Positions 1 through 9,176 of a stretch of DNA of 64,000 nucleotides are shown here, piece after piece; positions within the stretch are counted from its first letter, which is position 1, and each line of letters begins with the position of its first letter. Both the position numbers and the translations under genes were made by a program. This DNA is from Shouchella hunanensis. Its GTDB lineage: Bacteria; Bacillota; Bacilli; Bacillales; Bacillaceae_D. The DNA is taken from positions 1 through 64,000 of the forward strand of contig NZ_CP117834.1 in assembly GCF_028735875.1 (NCBI RefSeq). Direction: 5' to 3'. A model generated the notes under the pieces. It was given only the letters and a program-made list of their open reading frames with translations. It had not been told where the DNA came from and ran no database searches.

Positions 1-7
1 TGGGAGA

Positions 8-394
8 ATGAAGACACATCACCTCTTATTTGCTATCTCGTTTAGCGCCATCATCCTTTTAATTATTCTGACATCGACTTCTTTTTTAACGAGTGGAAAA
101 TCCCATTCGATTGCCCATGACGAAATAACCCTCATTTTATTCTCGGATACAAATCAGCTTTCTAATGAGCGTAATTATTATCGTGCTATTCAGTATTCAC
201 AAGAGAAAGAAGGCTTTTCTTTTCAAGAATTTATTTTTAAAGATTCTACGGATACGCGCTCCATTTCTTATTACAATATAGAAAACTTTCCAAGCTTACT
301 CATCTATAAAGGGGAAAAGGAGCTATTACGGATATCTGGTAAACAAGATCTTGAACAGCTTGTTTTCGCTATTACCGATGCCGTAACAAAGTAA
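8..394 (+). CDS. Membrane-anchored thioredoxin-fold-like protein, function unknown
   Basis: I do not recognise this gene by name. The 128-residue product has one N-terminal hydrophobic segment (about residues 7-30) that could be an uncleaved anchor or a signal peptide, then a small domain of about 90 residues. The stretch FPSLLIYKGEKELLRISG resembles the cis-proline strand and following hairpin of thioredoxins, but there is no CXXC, and the region with LILFSDTNQLSNER lacks cysteine. It is therefore probably a non-redox thioredoxin-like domain outside the membrane. The start is uncertain: the frame is open to the window edge and GGGAGA lies directly against the ATG, too close for a normal ribosome site. 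It converges on appC and shares a terminator with it. Confidence 0.5.
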   Translation: MKTHHLLFAISFSAIILLIILTSTSFLTSGKSHSIAHDEITLILFSDTNQLSNERNYYRAIQYSQEKEGFSFQEFIFKDSTDTRSISYYNIENFPSLLIYKGEKELLRISGKQDLEQLVFAITDAVTK

Positions 395-422
395 AAAGAT
401 AAGTCCCATCACTTATCTTTTT
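393..422. terminator. Bidirectional intrinsic terminator
   Basis: A 12-bp inverted repeat (AAAAAGATAAGT / ACTTATCTTTTT) with a 6-nt loop sits between two convergent genes and has A and T runs on the two sides, so it can stop transcription from both directions. Confidence 0.8.
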
Positions 423-433
423 ACCCCTTTAAC

Positions 434-1345
434 TTATGCTTTTGAGTCAAACGCGTCCCGTAAGCCATCACCGATGAAATTAATAGCCAATACGGTGAAC
501 AAGATGCATAATCCCGGTGGTAGCCACGCTTCGGGATTATTACGCAACAATCGAACGCTCTGTGCTTCCGTTAACATATTCCCCCACGTTGGTGTTGGTT
601 GTGGTATGCCAAACCCAATAAAACTTAAAGCAGATTCCGCTACAATCATTGTGGCCATAATAATGGTGGCACTCACAATAATTGGGCCAACAGCATTTGG
701 AAGAAAATGTTTTCGAATAATTCGAGCATCCGAACACCCAATGCTTCTCGCACTTAACACGTATTCTTTTTCACGGATTGACATAAACGTCCCTCGAAGG
801 ATCCGACAAATTTGCGGCCAAGAGGTAATAGCGATGACCATTATAAAGATTGGAACCGTCGTTCGCTCAAGGATAGCCACAATCGTCATAAACAATAAAA
901 TGAACGGGAAGATTAAAACAATATCCGTCATGCGCATAATAAGAGAATCTACTTTTCCCCCATAATAACCGGCGATCGATCCTAGCGTTCCCCCAATAAG
1001 AACCGTAAACAACATCGCAAAAAATCCAACGGTAAGAGAGATTCTTGCTCCATAAACAAGTCTAGAAAAATTATCCCGACCTGACCCATCTGTCCCCAAC
1101 CAATTCTCGCTGTCCGCTCTCGCTTCAATTTTTGTTAATTGTGAAGCAGTTGGGTCATGAGTGGCGATCACATCAGCAAAAATAGCGATGACAATCATGA
1201 TACTTAAAAACACAATTCCTACGATTGCTAATTTATTTTTTCGGAAACGGCGGAAGGCAAGCCTCGTCGGACTTACACTTTTTTCCTCAGTTAAATTCGG
1301 CAGTGTAGGGGCAATATCAGGTGTTTCGTTTAATCTCGGTTCCAT
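434..1345 (-). CDS. appC: Oligopeptide ABC transporter permease AppC
   Basis: One of the two membrane subunits of a peptide importer of the Opp/App/Dpp class. The 303-residue protein has a cytoplasmic N-terminus of about 35 residues, a first membrane helix at about 38-60, a periplasmic-type loop with the typical HDPTASQ and LGTDGSGRDNFSRLVYGAR signatures, and five more helices. The EAA-type coupling loop (YVLSARSIGCSDARI) is near residue 200. It is the last gene of a five-gene minus-strand operon in the order D-F-A-B-C, which is that of B. subtilis appDFABC; the symbol rests on this order as well as similarity. The gap to appB is only 12 bases. Confidence 0.9.
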   Translation of the reverse strand: MEPRLNETPDIAPTLPNLTEEKSVSPTRLAFRRFRKNKLAIVGIVFLSIMIVIAIFADVIATHDPTASQLTKIEARADSENWLGTDGSGRDNFSRLVYGARISLTVGFFAMLFTVLIGGTLGSIAGYYGGKVDSLIMRMTDIVLIFPFILLFMTIVAILERTTVPIFIMVIAITSWPQICRILRGTFMSIREKEYVLSARSIGCSDARIIRKHFLPNAVGPIIVSATIIMATMIVAESALSFIGFGIPQPTPTWGNMLTEAQSVRLLRNNPEAWLPPGLCILFTVLAINFIGDGLRDAFDSKA

Positions 1346-1357
1346 TCTTCACTCACC

Positions 1358-2323
1358 TCAATCAAGTCGAATACGCGGATCAATGACCGCATAAAAAATA
1401 TCCGCCAATAAATTTCCTACTAAAACAGATAATCCAATGAGTAAATTCACTGCCATAATAACAGGATAATCTCGATTAGACATACCAGACAAGAACAGTG
1501 TCCCTATCCCAGGATAATTAAATACCGTTTCAACAATAAACGCACCACTTAACAGCATGCCAATTTCCATTCCGAGCAAAGTCACAATCGGGATCATCGC
1601 ATTGCGTAACGTATGCTTGTACAAAACAGAATTTGCCCCAATTCCCTTTGCACGTGCCGTCCGAATAAAATCACTGCCCTTTATATCAAGCATTTCCGAT
1701 CTCATGTAGCGCATAAAGATCGCCGTACTTGAAAGACCGAGTGTGACACCAGGTAAAACAAGATGTTGAATTCGACTAATAAAGGCTTCAAAACCTGTTA
1801 AACCCGGAGAGCCAATCGATCCTTGTGTTGGAAACCACCCAAGCCCAAACGAAAATACATAGATAGCTAATAACCCTGCGAAAAAGTTTGGCGTTGCTAA
1901 CCCTACAAACGCAAATGAAGTCGCTGCGTAATCTAATACAGAGTATTTTTTTCTTGCTGAGTAAATTCCGATTGGAACTGAAACGATTAACGTTACAAAT
2001 AAAGCAAATGCTCCTAAATAAAACGTATTCCCCAAACGCTGTGAAATTAATTCGCTAACAGAGCGTCCTGTAAAATGGGTTGACATACCTAAATCACCCG
2101 TTGCCGCTCTTCTGAGCCAATTCCAGTATTGAATATGTATCGGATCATTTAATCCTAATGCAGCTCGCCGTTCCTCAATAACTTCTCGTGGTGTATTTGG
2201 ATCAATTGCTTCTCCACTCAAAGCATCTCCAGGCGCCAAATAGGCAAACAAGAAAACAATGACAGTAAGGAAAAAAACCATTGGGATAAATTGTATAATG
2301 CGCCTTAAAATATATTTGAGCAC
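1358..2323 (-). CDS. appB: Oligopeptide ABC transporter permease AppB
   Basis: Partner permease of AppC. The 321-residue protein begins LKYILRRIIQFIPMVF, the classic N-terminus of OppB/DppB proteins, and carries the periplasmic loop signature LGLNDPIHIQYWNWL and an EAA loop (DFIRTARAKGIG). I chose a GTG at 2323 because AGAGGTGG sits 5-7 bases upstream and because the reading frame extending to 2416 would overlap the end of appA and add about 31 residues unlike the family. It lies between appA and appC and is presumably cotranscribed; a strong hairpin in the appA-appB gap may lower its level relative to the binding protein. Confidence 0.88.
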   Translation of the reverse strand: MLKYILRRIIQFIPMVFFLTVIVFLFAYLAPGDALSGEAIDPNTPREVIEERRAALGLNDPIHIQYWNWLRRAATGDLGMSTHFTGRSVSELISQRLGNTFYLGAFALFVTLIVSVPIGIYSARKKYSVLDYAATSFAFVGLATPNFFAGLLAIYVFSFGLGWFPTQGSIGSPGLTGFEAFISRIQHLVLPGVTLGLSSTAIFMRYMRSEMLDIKGSDFIRTARAKGIGANSVLYKHTLRNAMIPIVTLLGMEIGMLLSGAFIVETVFNYPGIGTLFLSGMSNRDYPVIMAVNLLIGLSVLVGNLLADIFYAVIDPRIRLD

Positions 2324-2362
2324 GTAGGCCACCTCTTTTTTAAACCAAAATGAAAGAAAGTT

Positions 2363-2386
2363 GAAGCAGCTTAGTAAAGCTGCTTC
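2363..2386 (-). other. Intercistronic hairpin between appA and appB
   Basis: A perfect 10-bp stem (GAAGCAGCTT / AAGCTGCTTC) with a 4-nt loop lies just after the appA stop codon. On the minus strand it is followed only by a broken pyrimidine run, so it looks more like an mRNA 3'-end stabiliser or partial terminator than a full terminator. In many ABC operons such a hairpin raises the binding protein above its permeases. Confidence 0.6.
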
Positions 2387-2397
2387 ACTCCATAACG

Positions 2398-4146
2398 TTA
2401 TTCTGAAAGATACCATTCATGAGTATCGTCTTTAAACGTGAACGGCTTAATGGTTAGGCCTTGGACACGGTTGTTAAAAACATGGATTTCACTTTCAGCG
2501 TAAAGTGGTACTGTATATGCGTTATCGATATAGAGCTGAGCCCACTCTCCATATTTTTCTCGTCTAAATTCTTGATTATCAAATGCTAATTCAGGATCAA
2601 CCGCTTCTTCTAGTAGCTCTTCTTGTGCTTCATCATAGAAACGAGAATAGTTATAACCTGCCGTACCACCATTGATTGGCCACGGATCTGGGTCACCTGA
2701 TGATAGAGACCAGCCTGCTAAAAATAAATCTAAATCATTATCATTTTGCTCAATGAGATCAAAATGCGCTGGCGCCTCACGTGGTGTATTTAAGTTTACT
2801 TGAATACCAACTGCTTCTAATTGTTCCTTGATGACAGGCGCTACCTGTTCCCGAACTGGGTTTCCAACTGGGTAATCCACATTAATGACAAGATCATTCC
2901 CATCTGGATCTTCTACAAAACCATCACCGTCTACATCTTCGTAGCCAGCATCAGCAAGTTTTTGTTCTGCTAATTCTGGGTCATATGCTAGCCCTTCAAC
3001 AGCATCTGGGTTATACGCCCATGATGCTTCAGGGAACGGCGCATCTAGCACTTCACCATGTCCACGTAAAAATCCATCAACAAAGGACTGACGATCAATC
3101 GCATGCACAATCGCTTGTCTAAACTCAACATCTTGAAGCTTTTCATTTGGCTCCCAACTATCACGGTCCGTTAATTGATCATTTGGCCCATGGTTCACCT
3201 TAAATCCAAGATACTGGTAACCGAGTTGTGGTTGTTCTTCAATTGTTAATGAATCGTTTCCTTCGATTGTCGCAACATCGGCTGCCGGGAAGTCTCGTGG
3301 AACATAATCAAGTTCTCCTTGTTCAAGCATTCCAGCTGCTACAGATGCTGAAACAATATTCCATGTAATCGATTCAAGTTTAGGAGCACCTAAATAATAA
3401 TCTTCATTCGCTGTTAATACATACTGCTCATTCTCTAAAGCCTCTGTTAATTGAAATGGACCTGTTCCAATAATTTCACCTGGGTTAATAGAGGCGCTAT
3501 GAGAAGCCATATCCCCAACTTCCACATCTGCAAACACATGCTCTGGAAGAATCGCCATAGCTGTGTCCGCTAATGCTTTTACACTAGGCGTATCAAAAAT
3601 AAACTTAACCGTGTATTCATCGACTTTTTCTACTCCAGCAAACGTATCCGCTTCACCGTTTACATACTCCTCATAGCCAGTAAGTGTATTGACATAGTTT
3701 TGTCTAATTCCACCAGCTCCGGCATAATCAGGATCAGCCATAGCGGTAAAGGTAAACACCACATCATCCGCAGTAAAATCTTCTCCATCATGCCATTTCA
3801 CATCTTCACGCAAGTAGTAGGTTAATTCTGTATTGTCATCGTTAAATTCCCAGTCTTCTGCTAGCTCTGGAATAAATTCAAATTCTTCATTTTGCTGTAC
3901 AAGGCTTTCATGGGTAATGTCTAATATATGAGCATCGTATAAGGACGTATAAAAAATCGGGTTAAATAAGTTGTCAGGTGGTGAAAACATGGCTAAATTT
4001 ACATTTCCACCTTCAACTTCCCCTGTCTCTCCGCCTTCGCTACCCTCATCATCTGTACTTGTATCTGTATCTCCACCATTACAAGCGACGAGCGCAGTGG
4101 CAAAAACGGCTGTTGCTAAAAATGTGTAAAACGGCTTCTTTTTCAT
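2398..4146 (-). CDS. appA: Oligopeptide-binding lipoprotein AppA
   Basis: Extracellular solute-binding protein of family 5 that delivers oligopeptides to AppBC. The 582-residue precursor has a lipoprotein signal peptide ending at LVAC (Cys22), a Gly/Asp/Glu-rich linker (about 23-48), and a long SBP_bac_5 domain with the usual DVKWHDGEDFTADDVVFTF stretch near residues 114-132. The mature protein is strongly acidic, consistent with a protein facing an alkaline or saline outside. It follows appF after about 80 bases and precedes appB. Substrate length preference cannot be read from sequence; naming as App rather than Opp rests on operon order. Confidence 0.9.
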   Translation of the reverse strand: MKKKPFYTFLATAVFATALVACNGGDTDTSTDDEGSEGGETGEVEGGNVNLAMFSPPDNLFNPIFYTSLYDAHILDITHESLVQQNEEFEFIPELAEDWEFNDDNTELTYYLREDVKWHDGEDFTADDVVFTFTAMADPDYAGAGGIRQNYVNTLTGYEEYVNGEADTFAGVEKVDEYTVKFIFDTPSVKALADTAMAILPEHVFADVEVGDMASHSASINPGEIIGTGPFQLTEALENEQYVLTANEDYYLGAPKLESITWNIVSASVAAGMLEQGELDYVPRDFPAADVATIEGNDSLTIEEQPQLGYQYLGFKVNHGPNDQLTDRDSWEPNEKLQDVEFRQAIVHAIDRQSFVDGFLRGHGEVLDAPFPEASWAYNPDAVEGLAYDPELAEQKLADAGYEDVDGDGFVEDPDGNDLVINVDYPVGNPVREQVAPVIKEQLEAVGIQVNLNTPREAPAHFDLIEQNDNDLDLFLAGWSLSSGDPDPWPINGGTAGYNYSRFYDEAQEELLEEAVDPELAFDNQEFRREKYGEWAQLYIDNAYTVPLYAESEIHVFNNRVQGLTIKPFTFKDDTHEWYLSE

Positions 4147-4227
4147 TCATCTTCCCCCTAATTTTTTCATTCACATTCTGGTAAGACGTTCATATGTAGA
4201 AGCCTCACCCCCTCTAAAAAGTTCAAT

Positions 4228-5211
4228 TTATTCGCTTTTTTCTGTATATAAGTGACAAGCAACAAAGTGTTCTGGCTTGTACTCAACTAAATCAGGTCTT
4301 TCTTGTTTGCATCGATCATGTACGTGCGGACATCTCGTATGAAACGCACAGCCTACTGGCGGGTTTGCAGGACTTGGCAGTTCACCTGTCAACGTAATTT
4401 TTTCCTTCTTTTGCGTGACGTCAGTGGAAGGTACAGCTGAAATTAATGCCTCAGTGTACGGATGCAACTTCCCCTCATACAGATCTTTTTTCGTGGCCAC
4501 TTCAACAATACGACCTAAATACATAACGGCCACTCTAGTACTAATATGCTTTACGACACTTAAATCATGGGCGATAAATATGTATGTAAGCTTAAATTCA
4601 TCTTGTAAGTCTTTCATTAAATTTAATACTTGTGATTGAATGGATACATCTAAAGCAGAAACAGGTTCATCCCCTATAATGAGGCTAGGTTTTGTACTTA
4701 ACGCTCTTGCAATTCCAATACGTTGCCTTTGTCCCCCTGAAAATTCATGTGGGTATTTATCGTATGACTGCTTTGGAAGTCCAACAGTTTCCAGTAATTC
4801 TTCTGCTCTTTTCTTTCGCTCCGCTTTCGTCGTTACTGTTTTATGAACCAAAAGAGGTTCTTCTATTAATTCACCTATGCTCATTCTTGGGTTTAGCGAA
4901 GCGTATGGATCTTGGAACACCATTTGCATATCTCGACGAAACGGTCTTAATTTTCGATTTGAGATACCAGAAATTTTCTCTCCTTTGTAAAAAACATCAC
5001 CGTGAGTTTGGTTTTGAAGCTGTAAAAGGATTCTTCCTAATGTTGATTTTCCTGAACCTGACTCTCCAACAATACCGAGAGATTCACCTTCATATATTTT
5101 TAAAGAAATTCCATCTACTGCCTTTATATGTCCAACGGTACGTTTTATGACACCTTGTTTAATCGGAAAGTACATCTGTATGTCTTTAGCTTCTATTAGT
5201 ACATCCTTCAT
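4228..5211 (-). CDS. appF: Oligopeptide ABC transporter ATPase AppF
   Basis: Second ATP-binding subunit of the peptide importer. The 327-residue protein contains Walker A (GESGSGKST, near 50), Q-loop, the ABC signature SGGQRQR (near 161), Walker B (LIIGDEPVSALD) and the oligopeptide/dipeptide C-terminal extension. That extension has four cysteines in the pattern C-x6-C-x6-C-x20-C, a cluster that in OppD/DppD-type subunits has been linked to an iron-sulfur centre. Its start codon overlaps the appD stop by 4 bases (ATGA), indicating translational coupling. Confidence 0.9.
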   Translation of the reverse strand: MKDVLIEAKDIQMYFPIKQGVIKRTVGHIKAVDGISLKIYEGESLGIVGESGSGKSTLGRILLQLQNQTHGDVFYKGEKISGISNRKLRPFRRDMQMVFQDPYASLNPRMSIGELIEEPLLVHKTVTTKAERKKRAEELLETVGLPKQSYDKYPHEFSGGQRQRIGIARALSTKPSLIIGDEPVSALDVSIQSQVLNLMKDLQDEFKLTYIFIAHDLSVVKHISTRVAVMYLGRIVEVATKKDLYEGKLHPYTEALISAVPSTDVTQKKEKITLTGELPSPANPPVGCAFHTRCPHVHDRCKQERPDLVEYKPEHFVACHLYTEKSE

Positions 5212-6227
5212 GAATGAACCTCTCTCTCTTGAAGACGTTGCTCGTTAGGTGTTAAAGAGCCTTCTTTATACATAAGACATCGAACTTTACGCGCCCCCTC
5301 AGTCTTAACTAATTCCGGCAATACGTCGGCACAAACATCGGTTGCATAATCGCATCTTGATGCGAATCGACAGCCAGAAGGGAATTGGTGCGCTGGTGGT
5401 ACCATTCCTCTTATCGCCTCTAGACGTTCCTTATCATCCTCTAAATTCGGCATACTTTTTAACAAACCTTGAGTATACGGGTGACTTGGGTTTGTAAACA
5501 ATTCATAAGCAGGAGCCTCTTCCACAATTTGCCCCCCATACATCACAAGTACCCGGTCAGCTGTTTCCGCTACGACTCCTAGATCATGAGTAATTAATAA
5601 AATAGAAGATTGAAACTCATTTTTCACTTTAATCATTAGGTCTAAGATTTGCTGTTGAATGGTTACATCTAAAGCAGTTGTAGGCTCGTCTGCAATTAAA
5701 AGCTTCGGATTACAAGACATAGCCATGGCAATCATGACACGCTGTCTCATCCCTCCAGAAAGTTGATGTGGGAATTCAGTTAAGCTTTCTTCTGCTCTAC
5801 TAAAACCAACAAGCTTTAATAGCTCGATTGCACGCTCTCTCGCCTGATTTTTCGATACATTCGTATGCTTCCCGATTGTCTCAATAATCTGATTTCCTAC
5901 TGAAAACACAGGGTTTAAAGATGTCATTGGTTCTTGGAAAATCATCGCAATGTCTTTCCCGCGGAACTTGTCTAGTTTTTTGGCAGACAATGTATTTAAG
6001 TCAGTTCCGTTTAACGTAATAGTGCCAGTCACTTTTCCTGGTGTATCGACTAAACCCATAATAGACATGGACGTCATACTTTTTCCACTACCCGATTCTC
6101 CTACTAAGGCGACAACTTCATTCTGGTCAATGTGGAAACTAACGTCATCTACAGCTTTAACGAGACGATGCTTGTTTACTTGAAAATAGGTTTTAACATT
6201 CTTCAGCTCTAGTAACGGCTTTCCCAT
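5208..6227 (-). CDS. appD: Oligopeptide ABC transporter ATPase AppD
   Basis: First gene of the app operon and partner ATPase of AppF. The 339-residue protein has Walker A (GESGSGKSM, near 43), signature SGGMRQR (near 155), Walker B (LLIADEPTTALD) and the C-terminal peptide-transporter extension with cysteines in CRFASRCDYATDVC plus a fourth near residue 317. It overlaps appF by 4 bases. A clear sigma-A promoter lies about 40-70 bases upstream, and GGAGGT precedes the ATG. Confidence 0.9.
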   Translation of the reverse strand: MGKPLLELKNVKTYFQVNKHRLVKAVDDVSFHIDQNEVVALVGESGSGKSMTSMSIMGLVDTPGKVTGTITLNGTDLNTLSAKKLDKFRGKDIAMIFQEPMTSLNPVFSVGNQIIETIGKHTNVSKNQARERAIELLKLVGFSRAEESLTEFPHQLSGGMRQRVMIAMAMSCNPKLLIADEPTTALDVTIQQQILDLMIKVKNEFQSSILLITHDLGVVAETADRVLVMYGGQIVEEAPAYELFTNPSHPYTQGLLKSMPNLEDDKERLEAIRGMVPPAHQFPSGCRFASRCDYATDVCADVLPELVKTEGARKVRCLMYKEGSLTPNEQRLQEREVHS

Positions 6228-6265
6228 CTTTACCTCCGTTAATTTAATTTGCTAATTTTTTGATA

Positions 6266-6293
6266 ATTATAGCACAAAATAAACATTTGCCAA
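6266..6293 (-). promoter_or_regulatory. Sigma-A promoter of the app operon
   Basis: Reading the minus strand: -35 TTGGCA (6288-6293), 16-base spacer, -10 TATAAT (6266-6271) with a TG one base before the -10 (extended -10). It lies 39 bases upstream of the appD start. Confidence 0.7.
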
Positions 6294-6335
6294 TCCTTTT
6301 TTGATAGGATTTCTTACATTATTTTATTTACGCGT

Positions 6336-6372
6336 AAAAAACCCCTTATATGATAAGAAATCACATAAGGGG
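6336..6372 (-). terminator. Intrinsic terminator of the pdh operon
   Basis: On the minus strand, after pdhD, an arm CCCCTTATGTGAT pairs with ATCATATAAGGGG (one mismatch) and is followed by six T. It separates pdhD from the app promoter. Confidence 0.85.
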
Positions 6373-6382
6373 CAACTTTTTA

Positions 6383-7789
6383 TTACATTGTGTGAATCGG
6401 TGTTCCAAGCGCTACTTCCGCTGTTTCCATCGTAATCTCTCCAAGAGAAGGGTGAGCATGGATGGTAAGAGCAATATCTTCTGCAGTCATACCAGCTTCA
6501 ATCGCAAGACCTACTTCAGCAATCATATCTGAAGCATTCGGGCCAGCAATTTGAGCACCAATTACTAAGCCATCTTCTTTACGCGTAACAAGCTTCATGA
6601 AGCCATCTGTGTCATTAAGAGACAGAGCACGTCCATTTGCTGCAAATGGGAATTTCGACGCTTTTGCATCGTAACCAGCTTCTTTTGCTTCCGCTTCTGT
6701 ATAACCAACTGTTGCAAGCTCTGGCTCAGAGAAACATACCGCTGGAATAGCAAGGTAATCAATTTCAGACGCTTCGCCACTAATCGCTTCTGCAGCAATT
6801 TTCGCTTCATAAGATGCTTTATGTGCAAGCGCTGGACCAGGAACAATATCACCGATCGCATAAATGTTTTTCACATTTGTACGACATTGCTTATCAATCT
6901 TAACAAGTCCACGATCAGTCATTTCAACGCCAATACCTTCAAGGCCCAGTTCGTCTGTATTAGGTGTACGACCAACTGTAACAAGTACATAATCCGCTTC
7001 AATAACCGTTTCTTCACCTTTTACTTCTGCTGTTACTTTAACACCTTTATTTGTTTCTTCCACACCTTTAGCCATTGCTTCAGTGTGGAATGTAACATGA
7101 TTAGCTTTTAATTTCTTTTCAACAAGTTTCGCCATTTGTTTCTCGAAACCAGGCAAAATTTGTTTCGATCCTTCAAGTACAGTGATTTCAGTACCAAGGT
7201 TAGCATATGCACCTGTTAGCTCAATACCGATATAACCGCCACCAATAACAACCATTTTCTTTGGTACTTCTTTTAGTGCAAGAGCACCTGTTGAATTGAT
7301 CACACGATCTGTGTACTTAAATGATGGAATTTCAATTGGACGTGAACCTGTCGCGATAATACAGTTCTTGAACTTGTATGTGCTTGAGTTCTTTTCGTCC
7401 ATAATTTTAACGGAATCTTCTCCAGAGAAATATGCTTCCCCACGAATAATTTCCACTTTATTTCCTTTTAAAAGTCCTTCAACGCCTCCTGTTAATTTCT
7501 TAACAACAGAACCTTTCCACTCTTGGACTTTGTCGAAGTTAACTGTTACATTTTCAGCAACAATTCCCATGTCTTCAGAAGATTTTGCTTGGTGTGCACG
7601 ATGACCTGCTTGAATTAATGCTTTTGAAGGAATACATCCAACGTTTAAACAAGCGCCACCCATGCTATCTTTTTCTACAATAGTTACTTTCTGTCCAAGT
7701 TGCGCTGCGCGAATAGCTGCAACGTAGCCTCCTGGACCAGAACCAATTACGAGCGTATCTACTTCTTGTGCGAAATCTCCTACAACCAT
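6383..7789 (-). CDS. pdhD: Dihydrolipoamide dehydrogenase (E3) of pyruvate dehydrogenase
   Basis: FAD flavoenzyme that reoxidises the dihydrolipoyl groups of the E2 core with NAD+. The 468-residue protein has the N-terminal FAD Rossmann motif [10 protein letters not shown], the redox disulfide motif CLNVGC near residues 48-53, an NAD-binding GGGYIGIE near 180 and the C-terminal HAHP catalytic His-Glu motif (HAHPSLGE). It is the last gene of pdhABCD, starting 3 bases after pdhC, and is followed by a strong terminator. It may also serve other lipoyl complexes; a separate LpdV gene sits in the bkd operon of this window. Confidence 0.95.
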   Translation of the reverse strand: MVVGDFAQEVDTLVIGSGPGGYVAAIRAAQLGQKVTIVEKDSMGGACLNVGCIPSKALIQAGHRAHQAKSSEDMGIVAENVTVNFDKVQEWKGSVVKKLTGGVEGLLKGNKVEIIRGEAYFSGEDSVKIMDEKNSSTYKFKNCIIATGSRPIEIPSFKYTDRVINSTGALALKEVPKKMVVIGGGYIGIELTGAYANLGTEITVLEGSKQILPGFEKQMAKLVEKKLKANHVTFHTEAMAKGVEETNKGVKVTAEVKGEETVIEADYVLVTVGRTPNTDELGLEGIGVEMTDRGLVKIDKQCRTNVKNIYAIGDIVPGPALAHKASYEAKIAAEAISGEASEIDYLAIPAVCFSEPELATVGYTEAEAKEAGYDAKASKFPFAANGRALSLNDTDGFMKLVTRKEDGLVIGAQIAGPNASDMIAEVGLAIEAGMTAEDIALTIHAHPSLGEITMETAEVALGTPIHTM

Positions 7790-7792
7790 GTC

Positions 7793-9079
7793 TTACCCCT
7801 CCATCAATAGTAATTGTGGGTCATTAAGCAATCGCTTAATTTGATTTAAAGCGCTTTGTGCCGTTACACCATCAATTAAACGGTGATCGTAGCTAATTGA
7901 TAGTGATAACATTGTACCCACAACAATTTCGCCATCTTTTACGACTGGCTTCTCTTCAATTCGACCAATCCCAAGAATCATTACTTCTGGGTGGTTAATT
8001 ACTGGTGTGAACCATTGTCCACTTGCAGAACCAAGGTTTGAAATTGTTGCTGATCCACCTTGCATTTCCGCACTTGAAAGCTTTCCATCACGGGCTTTTA
8101 CTGCTAGCTCATTAATTTCATCTGCCAATTGGAAGATTGATTTACGGTCTGCGTCTTTAACAACTGGAACGACTAAACCTTGCTCTGTGTCTGCTGCAAT
8201 TCCGATGTTAAAGTACTTTTTGTAAACAATTTCGCCTGCTTCATCATCGATGGATGCATTTAATGCAGGATACTTACGAATCGCTGACGTTAATGCTTTT
8301 ACAACGTAAGGAAGATACGTTAATTTCGTACCTTGATCAGCTGCAACTTGCTTGTACTGCTTACGGTGAGCAACAAGTGCTGTTACATCAATTTCATCAA
8401 GATGCGTTACGTGAGGCGCTGTCTGCTTCGACTTCACCATTGCTTTTGCAATTGCTTTACGGATTCCTTTAAGCGGTACACGCTCTTCTCGTTGTTCGCT
8501 AGAAGCTGCTGGTGCAGATGTTGTTGTTTTCGCTTCTTTTTCTTCACTTTGATCCGCTGATGAAGTTGTCTCTTCACTTTGATCACCAGATAAGAATGCG
8601 TCAATGTCTTCTTTCACAACACGTCCATTTTTTCCTGAACCTTTAACGCTTGAAATGGTAACACCTTTCTCACGTGCGTACTTACGAACCGATGGCATTG
8701 CAATAACACGAGCACCGTCGCTTGATTCTGTATCAGCTGATTCAGAAGCTTTTTCTTCTGTTTTCTCAGCAGACGCAGTTTCTGATTTTTCTTCTTTAGC
8801 AGACTCATCGCTTCCGTTTTCTTCCTCGCCATCATCTTCAGAACCGTCATCAATAACTAAAATAACGTCTCCAACATAGCTTGTTGTACCTTCGTCTACT
8901 TTTACCTCAAGTACTTTACCATCAACTGGCGATGGCAGTTCCACTACAGATTTGTCGTTTTGCACTTCAAGAAGAATATCATCCTCTTTAACTTCGTCGC
9001 CTTCTTTGACAAACCATTTTACAATTTCGCCTTCATGGATTCCTTCGCCCACTTCTGGCAGTTTATATTTATAAGCCAC
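7793..9079 (-). CDS. pdhC: Pyruvate dehydrogenase E2, dihydrolipoamide acetyltransferase
   Basis: Core of the PDH complex; transfers the acetyl group from lipoate to CoA. The 428-residue protein has one lipoyl domain (about 1-80, lipoylated Lys in NDKS near 43), a long acidic Glu/Ser/Ala linker (about 80-120), an E1/E3-binding domain (about 124-163), a second flexible linker, and the catalytic domain ending in the active-site motif YDHRLIDG near residue 399. The lipoyl motif reads NDKS rather than the common TDKA. It is preceded by a 97-base gap with a strong hairpin after pdhB and abuts pdhD. Confidence 0.95.
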   Translation of the reverse strand: MAYKYKLPEVGEGIHEGEIVKWFVKEGDEVKEDDILLEVQNDKSVVELPSPVDGKVLEVKVDEGTTSYVGDVILVIDDGSEDDGEEENGSDESAKEEKSETASAEKTEEKASESADTESSDGARVIAMPSVRKYAREKGVTISSVKGSGKNGRVVKEDIDAFLSGDQSEETTSSADQSEEKEAKTTTSAPAASSEQREERVPLKGIRKAIAKAMVKSKQTAPHVTHLDEIDVTALVAHRKQYKQVAADQGTKLTYLPYVVKALTSAIRKYPALNASIDDEAGEIVYKKYFNIGIAADTEQGLVVPVVKDADRKSIFQLADEINELAVKARDGKLSSAEMQGGSATISNLGSASGQWFTPVINHPEVMILGIGRIEEKPVVKDGEIVVGTMLSLSISYDHRLIDGVTAQSALNQIKRLLNDPQLLLMEG

Positions 9080-9122
9080 GGCTAAGCGCCTCCTTCATTA
9101 TAACTCGAATTTAATCTCTATA

Positions 9123-9166
9123 AAAGAAAGAACGACCTAGTTTTCGACTAGCTTCGTTTCTTTCTT
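9123..9166 (-). other. Long hairpin between pdhB and pdhC
   Basis: On the minus strand an arm AAGAAAGAAACGA plus CTAGT pairs with ACTAG plus TCGTTCTTTCTT, about 18 bp with a few mismatches and a 5-nt loop. The 3' arm ends in a T-rich run, so it could act as a partial terminator or stabiliser setting E1 against E2/E3 levels. Confidence 0.6.
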
Positions 9167-9176
9167 GAAATTTTTC

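Noticed and set aside
2324..2416. Longer N-terminus for AppB
   Set aside because: The extension overlaps the end of appA and has no family similarity; the GTG at 2323 has a good ribosome site.
4692..5150. 152-codon plus-strand frame inside appF
   Set aside because: Fully antisense to the conserved ATPase with all motifs intact; no promoter or ribosome site.
8604..8879. Plus-strand open frames inside pdhC and neighbouring genes
   Set aside because: They are antisense to strongly conserved proteins, lack ribosome sites, and their Ser/Phe-rich content follows from the opposite strand's codons.
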